DNA of 64,000 nt from Nonomuraea turcica (GTDB lineage Bacteria; Actinomycetota; Actinomycetes; Streptosporangiales; Streptosporangiaceae). The notes beneath the pieces are model-generated. The model ran no database searches, had not been told where the DNA came from, and saw only the letters and a list, made by a program, of their open reading frames with translations. Positions 41,735 to 50,153 of the stretch are shown here, piece by piece. The first letter of the stretch is position 1. Each line of letters opens with the position of its first letter. The position numbers and the translations under genes were made by a program. Where the stretch lies: the NCBI RefSeq assembly GCF_030718205.1, contig NZ_JAUZQF010000006.1, positions 424,471 to 488,470 of the forward strand, read 5' to 3'.

Positions 41735-42075
41735 CAGGAGTGCTCCTCGGCTCCGGGACCCTTCTCCAGGGTCAACGTCTTCGCCGCCTCGGCCAGCGCC
41801 GAGGCGGTCAGGTGCAAGCTGAAGTCCGTGACTTCGTAGTACTTCATGGCCTTGCCGTCCTCCGACAGCTCCAAGTTGCCGACGATCAGTCCGGCTGCCT
41901 CGAGCTTGCGCAGGTGCATGTGGAGGAGCGGGCGGCTCACGCCGATCTCGCGCGCCAGGTGGCTGACGTAGTCACGGCCGTCGGACAGCCTGGCGACGAT
42001 GCGCAGCCGCAGCGGGTTGGCCAGCGCGGCCAGCATCTCGACCAGGTCGTCGCCCGTCGGCCCGGCCGTGGTCAT
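41734..42075 (-). CDS. ArsR-family winged-helix regulator, 113 aa
   Basis: A typical ArsR core: EMLAALANPLRLRIVARLSD, YVSHLAREIGVSRPLLHMHL, RKLEAAGLIVGNLELSEDGK. No metal-binding Cys is seen, so it is not a classic arsenic or metal sensor; the TSALAEAAKTLTL tail may dimerise. It is translationally coupled to the membrane coiled-coil protein. A near-palindrome lies 15 bp upstream of the start and is a candidate autoregulatory operator. Confidence 0.85.
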   Translation of the reverse strand: MTTAGPTGDDLVEMLAALANPLRLRIVARLSDGRDYVSHLAREIGVSRPLLHMHLRKLEAAGLIVGNLELSEDGKAMKYYEVTDFSLHLTASALAEAAKTLTLEKGPGAEEHS

Positions 42076-42089
42076 AGGGTCCCATCACC

Positions 42090-42107
42090 TGTAAGAATTT
42101 CTTTACA
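42090..42107. promoter_or_regulatory. Candidate ArsR operator
   Basis: TGTAAGAATTTCTTTACA has matching TGTAA/TTACA ends and a central perfect AAGAATTTCTT. It sits just upstream of the ArsR start in an otherwise GC-rich context. AT-rich imperfect palindromes of this size are typical ArsR-family operators. Confidence 0.55.
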
Positions 42108-42145
42108 CATGGCACGGTAGCAGTCGTCGTTCGCGGCGGCAATGG

Positions 42146-43492
42146 TCAGGTGGTGCGACCGGCCACGGCTTCCGGCTCCGTCGCGGGCCGGACCGCGGCG
42201 TCCCCCCGCGCCCTGGCGCTCACGGTCAATCCGAGCGCCAGGCAGACCAGCGGGATCGCCGGAATCACGTACCGCACGTCGTAGGCCGCCAGGAACGGCG
42301 GCGCCGCGACGAGCGCGAGCGCGGCCAGCGCCGGCAGCAGGGCGTCCCACCGCCGTCGCGTCACGGCCAGCGCCAGCGAGACCACCAAGCCGACCATCAG
42401 CAGCGGGTAAGGCACATACCCGAACCGCTGGTAGGCGCGCAGCCATCCGGCGAACGGCTCGACGACCCGCGTGGCGGCCGGTCCCGCCTCGTACGACTCC
42501 GCGACGCCCCGCACCGACGCGCTGATCGGCCGCTCGGCCGCCGGGAACTTGTACGGCGTCTTCTCGTCCGCGGCCGTACGCTCCCAGCGCAGCAACTGGG
42601 TGAGGTCCGTCGCGACCGTGCCCACATAGGCGCCGGGCTGGGCGAGGATGGCCTGCCTGGCGAACTCTCCGGCCAGCTGGTTACGGTTGGCCGTCCCCGG
42701 CACCTTGAGCAGCGGCGAGAAGCTCTCCCACAACCAGTGCGGCGGATAGGGACGCTGCTCGACGGGTATTCGGGGGCAGAGCACGGCCAGCCGCGCCGGC
42801 GGCTTGATCACGTCGCAGTCGGCGAAGCTCATCGTCCTGGACCACAGGAAGTTGCCGTCCGCCTCGGTAAGGGCGAACTTGCCCTTCTCCGCCTTCGTCC
42901 AGGTGGCGTACGCACCCAGCGGGATCGCCCCGGCCACGACCAGCGCCAGCAGCGGGCGCCAGCCGTACCGCCTGATCAGGAGGTAGGCCGCCGTGAGCAG
43001 CAGCAGTGGCAGACCGATCGTCCGCGTGATGCCGGCCAGACCGAGCAGTAACCCGCCCACGGCGGCCGTGGCCGGCGTGACGCGCCACACGATGAGGGTG
43101 ATGGCGGTGGTGACCAGCACGATGAAGATCGCGTCGGCCATGATCATGTGTTCGAGGAGGACGAGGAACTCGTCGTACAGCAGCGGGGTCACCAGCAGCG
43201 TGGCGCCCCAGCCGGGCAGGCCGCGCCGCCTGAGCAGCGCGTAGACGCCGACCGCGAGCGCCAGCCCCAGCAGGTGCTGGAGGACCGTCACCAGCGTCAG
43301 GCTGTGCGCGGGACGCAGCAGCGCCAGCAGCAGGGAGTATCCGGACGGTCTGGTCGTTCCCGGCGTCAGCTCCTCGCGCAGGAAGGCGAAGGAGTCGCCG
43401 TAGAACAGCAGCGCGGGCGGGAATCCGAGCACGGCGAGCACCCGTAGCCCGATGGCGGGCAGCATGGCAATGACCAGTGCGCGGTGACCCAA
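42146..43492 (-). CDS. Polytopic membrane glycosyltransferase-like protein, 448 aa
   Basis: About 10-12 membrane helices. The early acidic loop after helix 1 (YGDSFAFLREELTPGTTRPS) and LLYDEFLVLLEHMIMADAIF are like the periplasmic Asp motifs of GT-C (GT39-type) mannosyl or arabinosyl transferases. The extracytoplasmic loop before the last helices is large. The start is TTG 43492; ATG nine codons in is an alternative. It may glycosylate a cell-wall polymer or protein. Divergent from the monooxygenase gene. Confidence 0.65.
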   Translation of the reverse strand: MGHRALVIAMLPAIGLRVLAVLGFPPALLFYGDSFAFLREELTPGTTRPSGYSLLLALLRPAHSLTLVTVLQHLLGLALAVGVYALLRRRGLPGWGATLLVTPLLYDEFLVLLEHMIMADAIFIVLVTTAITLIVWRVTPATAAVGGLLLGLAGITRTIGLPLLLLTAAYLLIRRYGWRPLLALVVAGAIPLGAYATWTKAEKGKFALTEADGNFLWSRTMSFADCDVIKPPARLAVLCPRIPVEQRPYPPHWLWESFSPLLKVPGTANRNQLAGEFARQAILAQPGAYVGTVATDLTQLLRWERTAADEKTPYKFPAAERPISASVRGVAESYEAGPAATRVVEPFAGWLRAYQRFGYVPYPLLMVGLVVSLALAVTRRRWDALLPALAALALVAAPPFLAAYDVRYVIPAIPLVCLALGLTVSARARGDAAVRPATEPEAVAGRTT

Positions 43493-43644
43493 GGCGGTTC
43501 TGCTTCCTCGTGTGCCGGGTTTCTCACCCTAGTCCGGACCGGTGGTGCTCCGGCCACCGGAAGGGGTTGTCTGCGGCCATTTCCGAATGACATTCTGGAA
43601 TTGTCCCGGTCATCCAGGCGCCACGTCTCGCTCCCGGAGGCTGC

Positions 43645-45426
43645 ATGACCCATCCCGTCCTCGACAAAGAAGCCCTTCGCCGCAAATACCGCGAGGAGCG
43701 CGACAAGCGGCTCCGCCCGGACGGCAACGACCAGTACCTGCGCCTCACCGGCCGCCTCGCGCACTACCTCGAGGACCCCTACACGCCGAGGACCGAGCGC
43801 GAGCCGAAGACCGACCACGTGACGGTCGCGTTCGTCGGCGGTGGGTTCGCCGGCCTGGTCACCGGCGCGCGGCTGAAGGAGTCCGGCGTCGAGGACGTGC
43901 GCGTCATCGACAAGGCCGGCGACTTCGGCGGCACCTGGTACTGGAACCGCTACCCGGGAGCGCAGTGCGACACGGCGTCGTACGTGTACATGCCGCTCCT
44001 GGAGGAGACCGGGCACATGCCGACCGAGAAGTACGCGCACGCGCCCGAGATCCTCGAGCACTGCCGCCGCATCGGCAAGCACTACGGCCTGTACGACCAC
44101 GCGTTGTTCCACACCGAGGTCGTGGACCTGGAATGGCTCGGCGACCGCTGGCTCGTGCGCACGAACCGGGGCGACGCGTTCACCGCCCAGTTCGTGGCGA
44201 TGGGCATCGGCCCCCTCCACGTGCCGAAACTGCCCGGCATCCCGGGCACCGACGACTTCAGACGGCATGCGTTCCACACCAGCCGCTGGGACTACGACTA
44301 CACCGGCGGCGACGCCTCGGGCGCGCCCATGGACCGGCTGGCGGACAAGCGCGTGGCCGTCATCGGCACCGGCGCGACGGCCGTGCAGTGCGTCCCCCAC
44401 CTGGCGCGGGCGTGCAAGGAGCTGTACGTGTTCCAGCGCACCCCGTCGTCCGTGGACGTCCGCGGGAACCGCCCGACCGACCCCGACTGGTTCGCCGGCA
44501 TCGCCACGCCCGGCTGGCAGCAGCGCTGGCTGGAGAACTTCACGGCCATGCAGACCGGCGCGGCGGCCGAGAAGGACCTGGTGATGGATGGCTGGACCGA
44601 CATCGCCCGCCGGGTCCGCGCCAAGATCAGTCAGCTGGACGAGCTGACCCCTGAGACGATGCGGGCCGCCTTCGAGGACTCCGACTTCGAGAAGATGGAG
44701 GAGATCCGCGCCCGCGTCGACGCCGTCGTGGCGGACCCGGAGACCGCGCGAAACCTCAAGGCGTGGTATCGCCAGCTCTGCAAACGCCCCTGCTTCCACG
44801 ACGAATACCTGCAGGCTTTCAACCTCCCTGGCACGCATCTCGTCGACACCGACGGCAAGGGCGTCGAGCGGATCACCGAGACCGGCGTCGTCGCCGCGGG
44901 AAGGGAGTACGAGGTCGACTGCGTCATCTACGCCTCCGGCTTCGAGGTCGGCACGGACTACACCCGCCGGGCCGGGTACGACGTGACCGGCCGCGACGGG
45001 GTCAGGCTGTCGCAACGCTGGGCCGAGGGCATGCGCACCATGCACGGCATCCACGTGCACGGCTTCCCGAACGCCTTCCTGGTGCAGCACACGCAGGGCG
45101 CGAACCTGCTCTCCAACATCCCGCACAACCTCACCGAGGCCGCCCGCACGATCGCGCTGATCGTCAAACACGTCCTCGAGCACGGCTTCTTGGAGGTCGA
45201 GGTGACCAAGGAGGCCGAGGACGCGTGGATCGAGCTGCTGCTGTCGGGGCCGGGCTCGTTGCTCGGCGGGCCGGACTGCACGCCCGGCTACTACAACAAC
45301 GAGGGCCAGGATCTCGGGCTGCGTGGCTGGCTCAACGTCGGTTACCCGCTGGGCGCGACGGCGTACTTCGCCTACATCGACCAGTGGCGGTCTTCTCACG
45401 CGTTTGACGGACTCGAATTCCGCTAG
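43645..45426 (+). CDS. Flavin monooxygenase, Baeyer-Villiger type, 593 aa
   Basis: Two Rossmann motifs, FVGGGFAGLVTGARL near residue 63 (FAD) and VIGTGATAVQCVPHL near 236 (NADPH), flank the fingerprint FRRHAFHTSRWD near 208-219. This corresponds to FxGxxxHTxxW of Baeyer-Villiger monooxygenases but has Arg in place of the Gly. Length fits the cyclohexanone or hydroxyacetophenone type. The enzyme would insert oxygen next to a ketone; the substrate is unknown. ATG 43645 follows GGAGG. An MBL hydrolase gene lies 19 bp downstream, suggesting a catabolic unit. Confidence 0.9.
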   Translation: MTHPVLDKEALRRKYREERDKRLRPDGNDQYLRLTGRLAHYLEDPYTPRTEREPKTDHVTVAFVGGGFAGLVTGARLKESGVEDVRVIDKAGDFGGTWYWNRYPGAQCDTASYVYMPLLEETGHMPTEKYAHAPEILEHCRRIGKHYGLYDHALFHTEVVDLEWLGDRWLVRTNRGDAFTAQFVAMGIGPLHVPKLPGIPGTDDFRRHAFHTSRWDYDYTGGDASGAPMDRLADKRVAVIGTGATAVQCVPHLARACKELYVFQRTPSSVDVRGNRPTDPDWFAGIATPGWQQRWLENFTAMQTGAAAEKDLVMDGWTDIARRVRAKISQLDELTPETMRAAFEDSDFEKMEEIRARVDAVVADPETARNLKAWYRQLCKRPCFHDEYLQAFNLPGTHLVDTDGKGVERITETGVVAAGREYEVDCVIYASGFEVGTDYTRRAGYDVTGRDGVRLSQRWAEGMRTMHGIHVHGFPNAFLVQHTQGANLLSNIPHNLTEAARTIALIVKHVLEHGFLEVEVTKEAEDAWIELLLSGPGSLLGGPDCTPGYYNNEGQDLGLRGWLNVGYPLGATAYFAYIDQWRSSHAFDGLEFR

Positions 45427-45445
45427 AAAAGTAGGGTTCGTTGGC

Positions 45446-46243
45446 ATGAACGAGCAGTGGCAGGAGATCGGAGACCGGGTCTATGTCCGGCGTCACCGGT
45501 CGTTCGACATGAACACGGGTCTGATCGTCGGTGATGACGGGCACTGCCTGGTGCTCGACACGCGTACCTCGCACCGGGAGGCGGCTGACCTGATCGAGGC
45601 CGTCAGGCGGATCACCCCGGGCCCGTGGACGGTCGTCAACAGCCACTCCCACTTCGACCACTACTTCGGCAACGCGCTGTTCCGGCCCGCCGAGATCTGG
45701 GGGCACGCCAGGTGCGCCGAGGAGATCGAGCGGTACGGCGAGCAACAACGCGCCAACGTGATCGCGCAGCTGCCCGACCGACGGGAGGAGCTGGAGGAGA
45801 TCACGATCGTGCCGCCTGACCAGACGTTCACGGCCGCGGCCAGCCTGGACATCGGCGGGCGCATCGTGCATTTGCGGCACTTCGGGCTCGGGCACAGCAG
45901 CAACGACGTCGTGCTGCACGTTCCCGACGCCGGGGTCGTGTTCGCGGGGGACCTGGTCGAGGAGGGCGCGCCGCCGGCGTTCAGCGACTCGTACCCGCTG
46001 GACTGGCCGGCCACCGTCGCCGCGATGCTGGACGAGATGCCGGAGCCGGTGATCGTGCCGGGGCACGGCGCGGTGGTGGACCGCGCGTACGCGCAGGCCC
46101 AGCAGGCCGAACTGGCGCTCGTGGCGGAGCTGGCCAAGCGGGCACACGTGGAGGGCCTGCGCGACCTGATCAAGCACTTCCCGTATCCGGAGGACGTGGT
46201 GAGGCAGGCCATCGACCGCGCCTTCCTGCAGCTCGACGTCTGA
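45446..46243 (+). CDS. MBL-fold metallohydrolase, 265 aa
   Basis: The metal motif is NSHSHFDHYFGN (HxHxDH), with a second His in LRHFGLGHSSND, Asp in VVFAGDLVEEG and a final VPGHGAVVD, so all ligands of the dinuclear site are present. Family members hydrolyse lactones, thioesters or beta-lactams. Its position behind the Baeyer-Villiger enzyme would fit hydrolysis of a lactone product, as inference. ATG 45446, 19 bp after the monooxygenase stop. Confidence 0.88.
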   Translation: MNEQWQEIGDRVYVRRHRSFDMNTGLIVGDDGHCLVLDTRTSHREAADLIEAVRRITPGPWTVVNSHSHFDHYFGNALFRPAEIWGHARCAEEIERYGEQQRANVIAQLPDRREELEEITIVPPDQTFTAAASLDIGGRIVHLRHFGLGHSSNDVVLHVPDAGVVFAGDLVEEGAPPAFSDSYPLDWPATVAAMLDEMPEPVIVPGHGAVVDRAYAQAQQAELALVAELAKRAHVEGLRDLIKHFPYPEDVVRQAIDRAFLQLDV

Positions 46244-46245
46244 CC

Positions 46246-46759
46246 TCTTGCGCCGCCCACCCGTACGAGTTGCACCGGTTCATCGTCGAGACGCACAAGG
46301 ACTACATCACCGGCCTGCCGCGCAGTCTCTACCACGCGGTCGAGCGGCTGGCCAAGGACGAGCTGATCGTGCCCGCCAAGACCGATCGCGAGGGCCACAG
46401 GCCGGAGCGCACGGTCTACGAGATCACCGAGGAGGGCCGCGAGGAGCTGGTCGCCCGGCTGAAGCAGCTGCTGGAGCGGCCCGACCCCGACCGGCGCACG
46501 TTCGTGGCGGCCGTTTCGCTCATCGGCTGCCTGCCGCTGCCCGACGCCCAGCGCGCGCTCCGCGGCCGGGCGGCCACGATCGAGGGCGCCCTGGCCGGGA
46601 TGGACGCCCACCGGCGGGCCATGGCCGACAGCGGACTGCCCGCGGTGCTCATGCTCGAGGTCGAGTACGAGCAAGCTCTGCACCAGGCCGAGCTGGACTG
46701 GATCAAGGACCTGCTCGGCCCGGCTCGACAAGGGGGAGCTCGACTGGACCCCCATGTGA
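46246..46759 (+). pseudogene. PadR-family regulator, start lost and frameshifted
   Basis: The frame opens directly after the MBL gene with HPYELHRFIVETHKDYITGL, then PRSLYHAVERLAKDELIVPA, the PadR winged helix, but the first 15-20 residues and any start codon are missing. Towards the end LEVEYEQALHQAELDWIKDL is followed by a shift of frame; the family-like ending is LDKGELDWTPM with TGA 46757-46759. Two lesions suggest a decayed repressor. Its former target may be the monooxygenase-hydrolase pair or the SRPBCC gene. Confidence 0.65.
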
Positions 46760-46871
46760 AGGAGGCCGCCGAGGTGCGCCAACACCTCAGCGGCCGGACA
46801 TCCGAACAAGGCGCCTGCCCTGCCCGAACGCGCATTCACAGGATAGGCGCCGCGACCAAGGGAGCCGCGCC

Positions 46872-46919
46872 ATGTCCACAAAGATCGTCCGCCTGCTCGG
46901 CCAGGTGGTCAAGCCATGA
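46872..46919 (+). CDS. 15-codon ORF overlapping the SRPBCC-like start
   Basis: ATG 46872 has a good GGGAG and encodes MSTKIVRLLGQVVKP. Its TGA overlaps the next ATG (ATGA), so ribosomes would be handed on. It may be a leader that couples translation or the remnant of a longer gene. Confidence 0.35.
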   Translation: MSTKIVRLLGQVVKP

Positions 46920-47161
46920 CGAAACGGCTCATCACCGAGGTCGCCGGGGTGGTGACCGCGCCGGTCGAGCAGGTGTGGCAGGCTCTGCTCGGCGAGCGGC
47001 CGGCCCACGACCACTGCGTCTACAGCGTGGCCGGCCCGTACTGGGCCGTGGCGCTGGCCAACCAGCTGTTCATCGGCTTCCCTGAGCGTACGCGCCGGTC
47101 GTTCGCGGAGGGCATCTCGCGGATCGCCAACCAGTTGGGCTGCTCCGCGCGGCTGACCTAG
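46916..47161 (+). CDS. SRPBCC-like protein, shortened (81 aa)
   Basis: The first 28 residues (TEVAGVVTAPVEQVWQALLG) are a standard SRPBCC (START-like) N-terminal strand and helix, and the end (FAEGISRIANQLGCSARLT) fits the final helix. The family is about 140-160 aa, so roughly 60 residues of the central beta-sheet are missing without loss of frame. A lipid- or ligand-binding pocket could hardly form. Probably a deletion derivative; likely inactive. Confidence 0.5.
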   Translation: MTKRLITEVAGVVTAPVEQVWQALLGERPAHDHCVYSVAGPYWAVALANQLFIGFPERTRRSFAEGISRIANQLGCSARLT

Positions 47162-47171
47162 GCCGCCGTGA

Positions 47172-47546
47172 TCAGGCCAGGCTGATCTTCCCCTTCGACA
47201 CCTTGATCTTCTTGCGTGGGAGCGGGTGCTTGGCCGGACCCTGGACCACTGCCCCGGTGGAGGCGCTGAACTTGCTGCCGTGGCACGGGCAGTTGATCGT
47301 GCCACGGCTCACGCTCGCCACCGCGCAGCCCTGGTGGGTGCACTTGGCGCTGAAGCACCGGTAGACGCCCTTCTTCGGCTGGGTGATCACGTACTTCCCC
47401 TTGATGATCCGGCCGCCGCCGAGCGGGATGCTCTTGGTCGTGGCGAGCACGGGACCTGCCGCCGCCTCGGCCCTGCCGGGCCACAGGAAGACGACTCCGG
47501 CGCCCGTGGCGCCACCTCGGACGATCAATGCACGACGTGTGAGCAT
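47172..47546 (-). CDS. Rieske [2Fe-2S] protein with Tat-like signal, 124 aa
   Basis: The cluster ligands are present: CTHQGC and CPCHGSKF, the two Rieske Cys-x-His boxes. The N-terminus LTRRALIVRGGATGAGVVFL has twin Arg and a hydrophobic core ending at AEA, a Tat-type signal, so the protein is exported folded. ATG 47546 is preceded by AAGGAGG. The role is electron transfer to an unknown partner; no oxygenase or cytochrome gene is adjacent. Confidence 0.88.
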   Translation of the reverse strand: MLTRRALIVRGGATGAGVVFLWPGRAEAAAGPVLATTKSIPLGGGRIIKGKYVITQPKKGVYRCFSAKCTHQGCAVASVSRGTINCPCHGSKFSASTGAVVQGPAKHPLPRKKIKVSKGKISLA

Positions 47547-47591
47547 GGTTGCCTCCTTCAACCATTCTCACGTCCACCGAGCACTGGTGGT

Positions 47592-48902
47592 TCACATGTG
47601 ACACAAGGGAAATCTGGCGATGAACCCGCCGCCCGCGTACACAAGAGAGCCCTGGTGCAGAGCCGCGATGTCCCGCGCGATCGGCAGCCCGAGCCCGGCG
47701 CCGCCGGCGTCCCTGGCCCTTGCCTCATCCAGCCTGGTGAAGCGGTCGAACACGGCCTCGCGCTGCTCGAACGGGATTCCGGGCCCGTCGTCGAGCACCT
47801 CCAGTACGGCCTCGTCCGCCTCGGCGTGCACGCGTACGCACACCGTCGAGGCGGCGTGGCGTACCGCGTTGTCGGTCAGGTTCGTCACCAGGCGGTCGAG
47901 ATGCGCCCGGGAGCCCTTCATCACCACGTCGGGCTCGATGTCCAGCTCCACCCGCACCTCGGGCCGCCGCCGTACCCGCAGCGACTCCTCGGCCGCCACC
48001 TGGCCGAGGTCCAGCTCCGCGCTCCGCAGCGGCTCGCCCGCGTCCAGCTTGGCCAGCATGAGCAGGTCGGCGGCCAGGGACTGCAGCCGCTCGATGTCGG
48101 CGAGCGCCTCCTTGGTCAGCTCGCTGGGCTCGGCCAGCTCCAGCCGGGCGCGCAAGGTGGCGATGGGGCTGCGCAGCTCGTGCGCCGCGTCGGCGACGAA
48201 CCGCTTGTGCGTCTCCACGGCCGTCTCCAGGCGGTCGAGCGTGCCGTTCACGGTGATGGCCAGCGCCGCGATCTCGTCTTTGGAACTCGGTACGGGGACA
48301 CGCTGGTGCAGGTCACGCGCGGTGATGTCGGCGACCTTGGCCCTGATCGCGGCCACGGGAGCCAGCGTGCGGCCCACGGAGAACCAGGTCATGGCGGCCA
48401 CCACGAGCAGCACCGCGGGCATGCCGGGCAACAGCGCGCCGTACAGCGTGCGCAGGGCGTCCGAGGCGCCGGCCAGCGAGGCCCTCGACCACAACATGGC
48501 GGGGCCGGTCTGGGTCGTCACCTTCATCCCGGCGACGGCGTACTGGCCGGGCTCGGCCCATTGGTTGATGGCTTCGGCCTTGTCGGCGGTCAGCACGACA
48601 TCGGGGTCGGCGACCGCGGACACCGTGCCGTCCTGCAGCCGCACCACCCCTGCCTTGCTCTTCTCCGCGGGGACCCTGACCGGGGTGCCGGGCGCTATCT
48701 CGATCGTCTCGACGAGCGGTGCCGCGGCCTCAGCCTTCCTGGCCGCCTCGGCTCCCGCGCTGCTCTCCAGGCTGCCGCGCAACAAGATCACCAGTAGCAG
48801 CGCAACGACCCCCAGGGTGAGCGCCACGACCAGCGTCGCCGCCACGGTCGCCTGCAGTCGTACGGACGAGAGCCCCACGGCCATCCGCCGCCACCCGATC
48901 AC
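47592..48902 (-). CDS. Sensor histidine kinase, 436 aa
   Basis: Two membrane helices (about residues 18-40 and 165-185) enclose an extracytoplasmic sensor of about 120 aa. A HAMP domain follows (VGRTLAPVAAIRAKVADITA), then HisKA with the phosphorylated His in DAAHELRSPIATLRARLELA. HATPase boxes are N (NLTDNAVRHA), G1 (DDGPGIPFEQREAVFDRFTR) and G2 (GGAGLGLPIAR). GTG 48902 overlaps the response-regulator stop (GTGA). It phosphorylates that regulator in response to an unknown external signal. Confidence 0.92.
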   Translation of the reverse strand: MIGWRRMAVGLSSVRLQATVAATLVVALTLGVVALLLVILLRGSLESSAGAEAARKAEAAAPLVETIEIAPGTPVRVPAEKSKAGVVRLQDGTVSAVADPDVVLTADKAEAINQWAEPGQYAVAGMKVTTQTGPAMLWSRASLAGASDALRTLYGALLPGMPAVLLVVAAMTWFSVGRTLAPVAAIRAKVADITARDLHQRVPVPSSKDEIAALAITVNGTLDRLETAVETHKRFVADAAHELRSPIATLRARLELAEPSELTKEALADIERLQSLAADLLMLAKLDAGEPLRSAELDLGQVAAEESLRVRRRPEVRVELDIEPDVVMKGSRAHLDRLVTNLTDNAVRHAASTVCVRVHAEADEAVLEVLDDGPGIPFEQREAVFDRFTRLDEARARDAGGAGLGLPIARDIAALHQGSLVYAGGGFIARFPLCHM

Positions 48903-49570
48903 GCCGCCTCCAACCGGTAACCGGCCCCGCGGACCGTCATGAGCGTCGTCCGGCCGAACGGCACGTCGATCTTCCTGCGCAGGGCGCTGATGTAGACCTC
49001 GACGATGTTCGGGTCGCCGTCGTAGGAGAAGTCCCAGGCCTGGGCCAGCAGCTCGCTCTTGGAGACCACCTCGCCGGGCCGCCGCGCGAGCGCGTGCAGC
49101 ACCGCGAACTCCTTCGGCGTCAGCCCGATCTCCACCTCGCCCCTGCGGCACCGCAAACCGGCCGGGTCGATCACCAGGTCTCCCACGGTGATCGACACCG
49201 GCCGCTCGCGCCCGCCCCGCCGCACCAGCGCGCGCAGCCGGGCCAGCAACACCACGTACGAGAACGGCTTGGCCAGGTAGTCGTCGGCCCCGTTGTCGAG
49301 CGCCTCGGCCTCGTCGTAGACGCCGTCCTTGGCCGTGAGCATCATGATCGGCGTCCAGTCGCCCGCCTCGCGCAGCCGGGAGCAGACGGCGTATCCGTTC
49401 ATCCGCGGCACCATCACGTCCAGGACGATCACGTCGTACACGTTCTCGGTGGCCATCCACAGCCCGTCGCGCCCGTCGTGGGCCACGTCCACGGCGAAGC
49501 CCTCGCCCGCCAGCCCGCCCTTGATCAGGTCGGCCAGCCGCTCCTCGTCCTCCACCAGTAAGACTCGCAC
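48899..49570 (-). CDS. OmpR/PhoB-type response regulator, 223 aa
   Basis: The receiver domain has acidic pocket LLVEDEE, phospho-acceptor Asp in VIVLDVMVPRMNGY, Thr in MLTAKD and Lys in YLAKPF. The C-terminal winged helix is LTPKEFAVLHALARRPGEVV, then FGRTTLMTVRGAGYRLE. It is translationally coupled to the kinase. TTCAGG direct repeats in its upstream region, which also precede a divergent secreted-protein gene, are likely binding sites, implying autoregulation. Confidence 0.93.
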   Translation of the reverse strand: MRVLLVEDEERLADLIKGGLAGEGFAVDVAHDGRDGLWMATENVYDVIVLDVMVPRMNGYAVCSRLREAGDWTPIMMLTAKDGVYDEAEALDNGADDYLAKPFSYVVLLARLRALVRRGGRERPVSITVGDLVIDPAGLRCRRGEVEIGLTPKEFAVLHALARRPGEVVSKSELLAQAWDFSYDGDPNIVEVYISALRRKIDVPFGRTTLMTVRGAGYRLEAA

Positions 49571-49585
49571 GCCGTCCAGGATCTC

Positions 49586-49643
49586 TCAGGCGACCTAAAG
49601 CCAACCTGAAGATCATTTAGGGCCTCTTCAGGGTCGTTTCAGG
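49586..49643. promoter_or_regulatory. TTCAGG repeats between response regulator and secreted-protein gene
   Basis: TTCAGG occurs at 49627-49632 and 49638-49643, spaced 11 bp (one helical turn), the usual geometry of OmpR-family sites. Its reverse complement CCTGAA lies at 49605-49610 and TCAGG at 49586-49590. All fall in the shared divergent promoter region. Confidence 0.6.
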
Positions 49644-49694
49644 TACGGCGGGTCAGTCTCGGGGGTGTTCGACCGATCCCAGTGAGGAGAACCC

Positions 49695-50153
49695 ATGTTC
49701 AAGCGACGTCTCGCGGTGCTCGGCGCGGTCTGCGCGCTCGCGCTGACCGGTCTGGCCGGGTCCGCCCTGGCCGACGAGCCGCCTTCCGCGGCGGGCGCCA
49801 AGGTGACGTGCACGACCAGTGACGGCAAGACCATCGAGCTGCCCGGGGTCGAGCCGGGCAAGCCGATGGGTGTCCTGGTCACCTCCGAAGGGGAGGTGAA
49901 GCAGGTCGATCCGGGCGAGATGGTGATGCATCGTGCCGTTCCCGCGGAGAAGCTGCCCGAAGGAGCCGAGCCGCCCATCATGGTGAAGAAGGTCGAGGCC
50001 GGTGCGGTGGCCACCGAACTCGCCGATGGCGATGCGGTGCGCGCCGTTCCCGCCAAGCCCGCCGAGGGTCTGCCCGTGCCCCCGGAGGCCGGCAAGGCCC
50101 CCGAGGGCGGCCCTGGCAAGGCGGTCACCATCGTCTGCAAGAAGCCCGAGTAG
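49695..50153 (+). CDS. Secreted protein, 152 aa, likely two-component target
   Basis: The signal peptide is FKRRLAVLGAVCALALTGLA with cleavage near ALA-DE. The mature protein is acidic and Pro-rich, with a Cys near each end (KVTCTTSDG and TIVCKKPE) that could form a disulfide. Repeated GxVxxxExGxxVxxV-like patterns suggest a small beta-domain. ATG 49695 with GAGGAG. Divergent from the response regulator across TTCAGG repeats, so probably part of its regulon. Function unknown. Confidence 0.75.
   Translation: MFKRRLAVLGAVCALALTGLAGSALADEPPSAAGAKVTCTTSDGKTIELPGVEPGKPMGVLVTSEGEVKQVDPGEMVMHRAVPAEKLPEGAEPPIMVKKVEAGAVATELADGDAVRAVPAKPAEGLPVPPEAGKAPEGGPGKAVTIVCKKPE

Noticed and set aside
43366..45447. 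Long antisense frame (about 690 codons) opposite the monooxygenase
   Set aside because: Val/Arg/Gly-rich without motifs; the sense strand encodes a complete Baeyer-Villiger-type enzyme.
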